Positions 1 through 5,106 of a stretch of 20,007 nt of DNA are shown here, piece after piece. Below the pieces are notes generated by a model, which had not been told where the DNA came from, did not search any database, and saw only the letters and a program-made list of their open reading frames with translations. Numbering within the stretch: position 1 is the stretch's first letter; each line of letters starts with the position of its first letter. The position numbers and the translations under genes are program-made. This DNA is from UBA1426 sp052034085 (lineage in GTDB: Bacteria; Bacillota; Clostridia; Peptostreptococcales; Anaerovoracaceae). The stretch covers positions 1 through 20,007 of the forward strand of contig JBPOJA010000027.1 in NCBI GenBank assembly GCA_052034085.1, given 5' to 3'.

Positions 1-142
1 CAGGGATTAGCCCAGCTACAGCAGTAAAACTTTCGACTGAACTTTCTGCAAAGCAGAAATCAGCATAAATTATTACAAGTGACTACATGGTAGCCGATGT
101 ATTTACACACTAATTTGGACTTGACCCATTTCTCATAAGATT
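1..142. other. Non-coding stretch at the window edge
   Basis: I see no credible gene here. The only structure is a short inverted repeat, TTTCTGC at 43-49 and GCAGAAA at 53-59 with a 3-base loop. No T-run follows it, so it is not a convincing terminator. The stretch may be the downstream region of a gene outside the window. Confidence 0.5.
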
Positions 143-259
143 TGAGCAGAATTTCAGGTAATTTCAATTTTCCGGCGGAATTTTTGGAATTACCTGAAAT
201 TCTGTTCATTTTTATTGAAATGTAGGGCATTTTCCTTGAATTAATTGAAAAATTGCACA
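143..259 (+). repeat. Three-copy 21-base repeat element, copy 1 (orientation -,+,+)
   Basis: Three related 21-base units lie at 143-163 (minus strand), 188-208 (plus) and 239-259 (plus). Each begins AATTA, then two variable bases (the second C or T), then TGAAA, two A/T bases, a pyrimidine, TG and a YWCR-like end. Unit starts are 45 and 51 bases apart, exactly as in the second element at 4488-4604. The first two units form a long inverted repeat; 147-163 and 188-204 are perfectly complementary over 17 bases. The third unit sits in the loop of another perfect inverted repeat, GGGCATTTTC at 225-234 with GAAAATGCCC at 260-269. The element ends about 57 bases before the promoter of the YtrA-like operon. 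Its function is unknown: it could be a protein-binding array, a structured RNA or a small mobile repeat. Confidence 0.8.
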
Positions 260-272
260 GAAAATGCCCGCC

Positions 273-314
273 GTCAACAGAGCCACAAAAACTGTCAACA
301 GAGCCACAAAAACT
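273..314 (+). repeat. Two perfect 21-bp tandem repeats before the promoter
   Basis: The unit beginning GTCAACAGAGCC and ending AAAAACT occurs twice in a row (273-293 and 294-314). Directly after it, ACTGTCAACA (291-300) and TGTTGACAGT (314-323) form a perfect 10-bp inverted repeat. Its right arm contains the -35 hexamer of the promoter described next. Confidence 0.85.
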
Positions 315-315
315 G

Positions 316-345
316 TTGACAGTGTACTATGTGTGATGGTACACT
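316..345 (+). promoter_or_regulatory. Sigma-A-like promoter for the ytrA-like operon
   Basis: TTGACA at 316-321 is a perfect -35. After 18 bases comes TACACT at 340-345 as -10, with an upstream TG at 337-338 giving an extended -10. Transcription would begin near 352, leaving a leader of roughly 325 bases before the first gene at 678. Confidence 0.7.
321..345. promoter_or_regulatory. YtrA-type operator (AGTGTA-N13-TACACT)
   Basis: AGTGTA at 321-326 and TACACT at 340-345 are separated by exactly 13 bases; the arms extend to AGTGTAC/GTACACT. From memory, this is the inverted repeat reported for the Bacillus subtilis GntR-family repressor YtrA. The left half overlaps the last base of the -35 and the right half is the -10 itself, so a bound repressor should block RNA polymerase. 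The first gene downstream encodes a YtrA-like regulator, so I infer autorepression of the operon. Confidence 0.8.
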
Positions 346-362
346 ACATACGAAAACAAGAT

Positions 363-462
363 GCCCGCCACCGACCACCAAGCAAAAGCCCTTCACCGGA
401 CGCCAATCAAGAAGCCCGCCGTCGACCGACAAGCAAGAAGCCCGCCGTCGACCGACAAGCAA
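363..462 (+). repeat. Degenerate 25-26-bp tandem array in the leader
   Basis: Four consecutive units are visible: 363-387, 388-413, 414-439 and 440-462. The last two are identical over the 23 bases present (GCCCGCCGTCGACC, then GACAAGCAA); the first two are diverged copies. Base composition is clearly richer in G and C than the AT-rich DNA on its left. An open frame crosses the array but has no convincing ribosome site. Confidence 0.75.
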
Positions 463-491
463 CTGGGTATGATGGCCTGACACGGCGCTGA

Positions 492-563
492 GGGCGGCAA
501 AAGGCCGCGGCGGCCCAAGCAAAAGGCTGCGGCGCCCAAGCGGCCCAAGCAAAAGGCTGCGGC
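492..563 (+). repeat. GC-rich 30-base-period repeat in the leader
   Basis: The unit CGGCCCAAGCAAAAGGCTGC plus GGC occurs at 511-533 and 541-563, a period of 30. A related partial copy (GGCGGCAAAAGGCCGCGGC) precedes it at 493-511. Together with the array at 363-462 it makes up most of the long leader of the ytrA-like operon. Confidence 0.75.
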
Positions 564-609
564 TCAAAGCGGCGGCCCAGGCGGCGGGCCTCCACTAAAC
601 ACAGAGGAA

Positions 610-655
610 GCCTCTTGCCCGCAGACGGTTTTCGGGCGGCTTTGTGGCAAGAGGC
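610..655 (+). promoter_or_regulatory. Hairpin directly before the ytrA-like ribosome site
   Basis: GCCTCTTGCC (610-619) and GGCAAGAGGC (646-655) are a perfect 10-bp inverted repeat. A smaller GCCCG/CGGGC pair (617-621 with 633-637) offers a competing inner stem. No T-run follows, so this is not an intrinsic terminator. The stem ends 10 bases before the AAAGGAG ribosome site (666-672), so it could influence translation or mRNA stability; that role is inference. Confidence 0.6.
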
Positions 656-677
656 AACTAATAGTAAAGGAGCGGCC

Positions 678-1061
678 ATGTTTCAATTGGATTTGAAAAG
701 TAGGACATCCATCTACGAGCAAATCGTTGATAACATCAAAGAGCTCATTCTGTCCGGAGTTTTGCAGGCAGAGGAAAAGCTGCCCTCAGTGAGGGAACTT
801 TCCAGGACCCTGACTGTGAATCCCAACACCATTCAAAAGGCCTACAGGGAACTCGAATATCAGGGATTCGTCTATACAGTGTCAGGCCTTGGAACCTTCG
901 TTGCCGAAAAGGATGAAGGAAAACCAGACCCAAAACGCCTGGAGGCAGTCCGGGAAGAGGCAAAGCGCCTGGTAATGGAAATGGTTTTCATTGGAATGAG
1001 CGAAAATGAAATCCGCAAGCTCTTGGATGAAGTATTAGCGGAAAGAGGTGGTGTGTCATGA
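678..1061 (+). CDS. ytrA: YtrA-type GntR-family transcriptional repressor
   Basis: This 127-residue protein is a short GntR-family regulator of the YtrA subfamily: a winged helix-turn-helix (about residues 10-75, with IYEQIVDNIKELILSG, LPSVRELSRTL and NPNTIQKAYRELEYQGF) followed by a small helical dimerisation tail and no ligand-binding domain. The length fits YtrA (about 130 residues). ATG at 678 is chosen because AAAGGAG (666-672) lies 5 bases upstream and the protein then starts at the conserved family N-terminus. An in-frame ATG at 615 would add 21 unlikely residues and lacks a ribosome site. The stop overlaps the ATPase start as ATGA. The exact YtrA-type operator at 321-345 supports autorepression. 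YtrA-type systems respond to cell-wall-active antibiotics in Bacillus; whether that holds here is unknown. The symbol reflects subfamily, not proven orthology. Confidence 0.9.
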   Translation: MFQLDLKSRTSIYEQIVDNIKELILSGVLQAEEKLPSVRELSRTLTVNPNTIQKAYRELEYQGFVYTVSGLGTFVAEKDEGKPDPKRLEAVREEAKRLVMEMVFIGMSENEIRKLLDEVLAERGGVS

Positions 1062-2026
1062 TTAAAGTAGAAGGAGTAAACAAGAGTTTTGACGGCTTTC
1101 CTGCCCTGAAGAATCTGGATTTGAATGTGAAGAAAGGTTCAATATACGGCCTGGTGGGAACCAACGGAGCCGGCAAAACCACAATAATAAAGCACGTAAC
1201 CGGTATCCTTAAGCAGGATAGCGGCCTGGTTCACATTGAGGAGGCCCCGGTTTACGAAAACGAAGAAATCAAGAAAAGGCTGGGTTACATACCCGATGAC
1301 CTATTTTTCTTCTCGCCTTTTAACCTGAAGGAGTCTTCGAATTTCTACAAATCCGTCTATCCAAATTGGAACCAGGAACGATACACCCAGATGGTTAAGA
1401 GGTTTGAGCTCAGCGAAAGGTGGAAGCTGTCCAAGTTTTCCAAAGGCATGCAGAAGCAGGCGGCGTTCATCCTGACCATGTCCTCCATGCCGGACTATCT
1501 GATTCTGGACGAGCCAATTGACGGGCTGGATCCGATAATAAGAAAGCTGGTGTGGAAGTATATCATTGAAGATGTTGCGGAGCGAGATATGACAGTGCTG
1601 GTTTCTTCTCACAACTTAAGGGAAATGGAAGGAATATGCGACTCCATCGGTATCCTCAGCAAGGGTGAGATGAAGATTGAAAGAGATCTGGACGAGCTGA
1701 AGTCGGATATCCATAAAATTCAGGTGGCTTTTTCGGCAGCAAGCTTCGTCGGTGAAGTAACCGGCGGGGGGGCGAGTGAAGCATCCGGCCAGGCAAATGG
1801 CGGGAACGGGGACCGGGCAAAAATTTACGAAGGCCTTAACGTCCTCCACAAGGAAAGCCGGGGGACCGTGGACCTGCTCATAGTGAGAAATAAAAAGGAC
1901 ATAGTGGAAGAGCTGATCCTGAAGCATAAGCCTCTGGTTTTCGACCTGCTTCCTCTTTCCCTGGAAGAAATATTTATTTACGAGTTAGGGGGTGGCGATG
2001 ATGAAATCGAAAGCATCATATTTTAG
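1058..2026 (+). CDS. ABC transporter ATP-binding protein (YtrB/CcmA type)
   Basis: This 322-residue ATPase should energise the permease encoded next. Visible motifs are Walker A GTNGAGKT (34-41), a signature-like FSKGMQKQ (127-134) in place of LSGGQ, Walker B YLILDEP (147-153), D-loop GLDP (156-159) and the H-loop histidine at 185. The Q-loop position reads GYIPDD (76-81) with no glutamine. A Gly/Ser/Ala/Asn-rich stretch at about 229-255 interrupts the C-terminal region and looks like a flexible insertion; its DNA (about 1742-1822) is richer in G than its surroundings. Start ATG 1058 overlaps the regulator stop by 4 bases, which suggests translational coupling. The gene overlaps the permease by 29 bases. 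The exported substrate cannot be told from sequence. Confidence 0.92.
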   Translation: MIKVEGVNKSFDGFPALKNLDLNVKKGSIYGLVGTNGAGKTTIIKHVTGILKQDSGLVHIEEAPVYENEEIKKRLGYIPDDLFFFSPFNLKESSNFYKSVYPNWNQERYTQMVKRFELSERWKLSKFSKGMQKQAAFILTMSSMPDYLILDEPIDGLDPIIRKLVWKYIIEDVAERDMTVLVSSHNLREMEGICDSIGILSKGEMKIERDLDELKSDIHKIQVAFSAASFVGEVTGGGASEASGQANGGNGDRAKIYEGLNVLHKESRGTVDLLIVRNKKDIVEELILKHKPLVFDLLPLSLEEIFIYELGGGDDEIESIIF

Positions 2027-4052
2027 CATATCCATGCCACTGATGACAGAAAACATGAAAAGGCTGTGGGCCATGCCGGCTCTGGGCTTCCTCATATACT
2101 TCCTGTCGGGGGCCTTTCCAATTATCATGTCCTATGGCAACCTCAACTATATGGCCTCCTATATAGAAATGTCCCTGCACAATCTGCAGCCCTTCTATAT
2201 GATGGTTCATTTGATATTGCCGGTTATGGCGGCGGTCATGCTGTTCAAGTATCTGAACAGCCCCGGTTCTGTGGCAGTCATGCATTCCATGCCTTTTACC
2301 AGGCCCAGGCTTTTCAACAGCAATTACCTGACAGGCCTCATCATGACCACTTTGCCTATTCTGGCAAACGGCCTGGTCCTACTGTTGCTGGCCAAGCCAA
2401 CATTTCGCCAGTGGGGGCCTCCCGATGACAGGACCATAGCGGATATTGATGTGTTTTGCAGGCCGGAAGTCTTGAACTGGATAGGAACCTCCCTGCTCAT
2501 AGTGGCAGTCCTTTATAGTGTGGCGGTCTTTGCAGCCATAGTGACGGGCAATTCCACCATGCATGCCCTGGCTTCCTACTATTTCATCTTCCTGATACCA
2601 TTGCTCTATGTGGTTTTCAATGTGTATTTTCAGGAATTCCTTTTCGGCTTTGACCTGTCAGGCAGCTGGATTGAAAGGGCTTTGTCCATTTCGCCCTACA
2701 CAGGAATTTTGAGGGGGATGGGTTATTTCAATCTCTGGGAAGTGGTTTTTTACCTCTTTACCATTGTGGCCATGACCCTGATAGCCTTCTTCCTTTACAC
2801 CAGGAGAAAGTTGGAGCGGGCCGGAGACTCCCTGACCTTTGCCTTTGTCAAACCAATTATAAGCTATGTGGTGGCATTTTTAGGCATGACCATGCTGGGA
2901 TTTTACTTCAAGCTGCTGGGGGAAAGCAGACTCTACATGTATGCGGGTTTCGCCGCCGGCACCCTTATCTTTTTCATAATCGGAACTATGGTGGTGGAAA
3001 AGTCACCCAGGATTTTCAACAGGAAGGGTCTGACCAATTTTCTGATTTATGCCCTCATAGCCATCCTGTTTATTGTGGGCTTAAACTTTGACCTGACCGG
3101 TTTTGAAAAGAAGGTACCCAAGCCGGAAAATGTGGAGTGGGCCGAGTTTTACCTGCCTTTTGACAGGTTTGCCTACACCAGCAAACACCTTGAATTAGGC
3201 AACTTGAAGGATCCGGAAAATATCCGGACCCTGACAGAATTCCACCGCAGTGTGGTGGCGGATAAAAACCGCCTGTTAGGGGAAATAAAAGGGGCCAACT
3301 GGGAGAATTTCAGAATTCTCTATAAAGGAAAAAGCCATCTGCCCATGAGCCGTCAGTACAGGATTGATTACGAGACATATAAAAACAGCCCTCATTTAAA
3401 GGCGATTTTTGAGTCAGAAGAGTATAAGGCTAACAGATCCTTTTTCAACTCCTCCGTGGATGAATATGTGGAGATGTATGTTTACTCTGATTTTATGACA
3501 GGGGACTGGGAGGGCCGGCTGGAAAAGCCTGACATCAGGGACAAAAAGACCATAGATGAGCTGATGGCTTTGATAGAAAAGGATTTCCAGGCCATGACTT
3601 ATGAGGATTTACTGGACCTTAAGCCAAACCTGGCAACCATTGAAATCCAGTTTACCTTCGGCAAGGATGCCAATAAAAACTGGATTAAAGGGGAGCGGGG
3701 CTATATCAGCTTAGAAGTGCGACCGGGCTTTGTAAATACGATAAAATGGCTCAAAGACCATAAATATATTGAGGAGCTTACTGCTGACCGGGTCGATTGG
3801 GTTGAAATTTATTCGCCAATGCAGGAAAAGACAGATGCCGATTATGACTCTTTCTTTACAGTGGATCGGCCAAGGTTCGGGGATAGGGGAGTAATGAAAA
3901 TTACCGAACCGGATAAAATTCAGAAAATCCTGGACAACTATGACGGCCAGGCCTTGAATTATGAGAAAGCCTATGAAGTCACCATAGCTTTTGACGAAGA
4001 ACAGGGCTTTACTCACGGATATTTAAATAACGGAATCGACTTTCTGCAGTAA
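1998..4052 (+). CDS. ABC transporter permease with large C-terminal domain
   Basis: This protein of about 684 residues is the membrane partner of the preceding ATPase. About nine hydrophobic segments fall in the first 370 residues (roughly 25-45, 62-85, 110-132, 158-182, 186-210, 248-268, 285-305, 310-332 and 347-367). A hydrophilic domain of about 310 residues follows, with no further membrane segment. This layout resembles the permeases of YtrA-regulated ABC systems, but I recognise no named family for the C-terminal domain. ATG 1998 or ATG 2001 fits the AGGGGG ribosome site at 1987-1992; GTG 1992 lies inside that site and is unlikely. The operon has one permease gene, so it probably acts as a homodimer. 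A hairpin follows the stop. Confidence 0.85.
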   Translation: MMKSKASYFSISMPLMTENMKRLWAMPALGFLIYFLSGAFPIIMSYGNLNYMASYIEMSLHNLQPFYMMVHLILPVMAAVMLFKYLNSPGSVAVMHSMPFTRPRLFNSNYLTGLIMTTLPILANGLVLLLLAKPTFRQWGPPDDRTIADIDVFCRPEVLNWIGTSLLIVAVLYSVAVFAAIVTGNSTMHALASYYFIFLIPLLYVVFNVYFQEFLFGFDLSGSWIERALSISPYTGILRGMGYFNLWEVVFYLFTIVAMTLIAFFLYTRRKLERAGDSLTFAFVKPIISYVVAFLGMTMLGFYFKLLGESRLYMYAGFAAGTLIFFIIGTMVVEKSPRIFNRKGLTNFLIYALIAILFIVGLNFDLTGFEKKVPKPENVEWAEFYLPFDRFAYTSKHLELGNLKDPENIRTLTEFHRSVVADKNRLLGEIKGANWENFRILYKGKSHLPMSRQYRIDYETYKNSPHLKAIFESEEYKANRSFFNSSVDEYVEMYVYSDFMTGDWEGRLEKPDIRDKKTIDELMALIEKDFQAMTYEDLLDLKPNLATIEIQFTFGKDANKNWIKGERGYISLEVRPGFVNTIKWLKDHKYIEELTADRVDWVEIYSPMQEKTDADYDSFFTVDRPRFGDRGVMKITEPDKIQKILDNYDGQALNYEKAYEVTIAFDEEQGFTHGYLNNGIDFLQ

Positions 4053-4058
4053 AAACCA

Positions 4059-4088
4059 GGCGGCGGCAAAATTTTAATTGCCGCCGCC
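4059..4088. terminator. Strong hairpin between convergent genes
   Basis: GGCGGCGGCAA (4059-4069) and TTGCCGCCGCC (4078-4088) form a perfect 11-bp stem with an 8-base loop. Read on the minus strand it is followed by TGGTTTTTA, a fair T-run, so it should terminate the DUF2007-like gene. On the plus strand no T-run follows. The stem overlaps the last codons of the minus-strand gene and encodes part of its Gly-rich tail. Confidence 0.75.
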
Positions 4089-4361
4089 GTTATCTACGTC
4101 ATCATCATCTTCAAGGGGAATTGCAACTATTATGTTTTTGGCATCCTCCAGGCTTTCTTCAGGAACGTATAAATCAATAGGATAAGTGAAAGAGCTGCCC
4201 ATTATTATTTCCATAGCATTAGCTGCGCCCCTGTATTTTTTCACTACAGGTATGCCTTCGCCAAGCAGCTTGGATTCAAGGATGTCCGCATCTAAAGATG
4301 TGTCCACTGTGGTCAGGTAAACACCGTTTCGCCAGGCTTTATCATCTTTTTTATTAAACAT
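4074..4361 (-). CDS. DUF2007-like small protein
   Basis: This is a 95-residue acidic protein. It begins MFNKKDDKAWRNGVYLTTVD, then has a helix with DADILESKLLGEGIPVV and a late block DLYVPEESLEDAKNIIV. That layout (surface residue block, ILESKLL..GIP, then L.VPEE...A..II) matches the DUF2007 'putative signal transducing protein' fold, which has no established biochemical role. The tail is Asp- then Gly-rich. The start is supported by GGGAGG (minus strand of 4372-4377). It runs convergent to the ABC operon, 21 bases from the permease stop. A soluble cytoplasmic location is inferred from the lack of any hydrophobic segment. Confidence 0.8.
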   Translation of the reverse strand: MFNKKDDKAWRNGVYLTTVDTSLDADILESKLLGEGIPVVKKYRGAANAMEIIMGSSFTYPIDLYVPEESLEDAKNIIVAIPLEDDDDVDNGGGN

Positions 4362-4387
4362 GGCAATTACGCCTCCCGTTTTTGTTT

Positions 4388-4393
4388 AGTATA
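4388..4393 (-). promoter_or_regulatory. Extended -10 promoter element for the DUF2007-like gene
   Basis: On the minus strand TGCTATACT gives a TG-extended -10 (TATACT, 4393 to 4388). No good -35 hexamer is visible 16-18 bases upstream, so the call rests on the extended -10 and its position just before the ribosome site. Confidence 0.45.
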
Positions 4394-4487
4394 GCACAGG
4401 ATGGAAAGGAATTGGTAGAGGGCAATAGTGGTGGAGAATTCGGGTAAAATATTGTATGATTGAGAAAAGGGTGAATGTCTGGGATTT

Positions 4488-4604
4488 TGTGCAGATTTTC
4501 AATTAATTAAAAGAAATTCTAATTAAATCTGGAATTACTTGAAAAACTGCACAATCTGGCTCCAAAACAGAGGCAAAATATCAAATTAGTTGAAATTCTG
4601 TTCG
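4488..4604 (+). repeat. Three-copy 21-base repeat element, copy 2 (orientation -,+,+)
   Basis: Units lie at 4488-4508 (minus), 4533-4553 (plus) and 4584-4604 (plus). Orientation and start-to-start spacing (45 and 51 bases) are identical to the element at 143-259, while the DNA between units is poorly conserved. The first two units are complementary at 19 of 21 positions and carry the TGCACA-type ending. The third carries the TTCTGTTC-type ending. This is the reverse of copy 1, where the paired units carry the TTCTG ending and the third carries TGCACA. The element ends 120 bases before the next gene. The rest of the 4394-4724 gap holds no gene I can support. Confidence 0.8.
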
Positions 4605-4724
4605 GAAGCTCTCGGATTGTTTAACCACTAACCCTCAGATGCCAATCCCGGCCTTTTACTGCTTGCAGGCAGGCTGGCGGGCAAAGAGTAAGGATTAGCA
4701 TTAGCAAGAAAGGAAGGCGCTATT

Positions 4725-5051
4725 ATGCCGGTTCTTGAGAATCCAGTCAACACCCGCCTGGAAATAATTAAATTGATTTACTGCCAGTCAGGCAGGCAGC
4801 AGGGAAAGCCGGTGAGCTTCTTTGCAGCCCAGATTGATGGCGGTTATTATAGCGAAATTCACCATCAGATGAAATTCCTCAAAGAAAAGGGTCTGCTGGA
4901 TTTCACCAGAAATATGGTGAGCAAGAGATTTAAAGCAGAACTAACTGAAGCGGGAGTTGATTTCATGGAAAAATCATATGAAGCTGTTCGCATGAAAGAA
5001 CCGGAAAGAAGCATGGCTCTTGAAGAATTATTCAAACAGATAAAAGTCTAG
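4725..5051 (+). CDS. Small winged-helix-like protein of unknown function
   Basis: This is a 108-residue basic protein with no signal peptide or membrane segment. The pattern of an N-terminal helix (RLEIIKLIYCQS), a helix FFAAQIDGGYYSEIHHQMKFLKEKGLL and then FTRNMVSKRFKAELTEAGVDFM resembles a winged helix-turn-helix: helix, recognition helix, wing, then a 'LT..G..F' closing motif as in MarR/PadR-like proteins. I do not recognise a specific family, so DNA binding is inference. A good ribosome site (AAAGGAAGG, 4709-4717) supports the ATG. It lies 55 bases before the TolC-like gene on the same strand and could be co-transcribed with it or regulate it. Confidence 0.7.
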   Translation: MPVLENPVNTRLEIIKLIYCQSGRQQGKPVSFFAAQIDGGYYSEIHHQMKFLKEKGLLDFTRNMVSKRFKAELTEAGVDFMEKSYEAVRMKEPERSMALEELFKQIKV

Positions 5052-5106
5052 TCAAATTTGTTAATAAGTGCGTCTAATTTGAGAAAGTTAATGAGAAGTC
5101 GATGAT

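Noticed and set aside
43..59. Intrinsic terminator at the window start
   Set aside because: The stem is only 7 bp and no T-run follows.
264..491. Open frame of 75 codons across the leader repeats
   Set aside because: It starts within an inverted repeat, has no ribosome site, lies across the promoter and operator, and its protein is a translation of the tandem repeats.
363..563. CRISPR array
   Set aside because: The units are directly tandem, without unique spacers, and are degenerate; no cas genes are nearby.
615..677. Longer N-terminus for the YtrA-like regulator
   Set aside because: The extra 21 residues come from the hairpin sequence, and the AAAGGAG site fits the ATG at 678.
295..679. 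Minus-strand open frames over the GC-rich leader
   Set aside because: They are low-complexity translations of the repeats (runs such as PQPFAWAA), lack ribosome sites and oppose the well-supported operon.
2066..2428. Plus-strand frame inside the permease gene
   Set aside because: It is a shadow of the permease in another frame, with no ribosome site of its own.
4640..4695. Possible structured region before the winged-helix-like gene
   Set aside because: Only short, imperfect complementary stretches are seen; nothing exceeds what chance would give.
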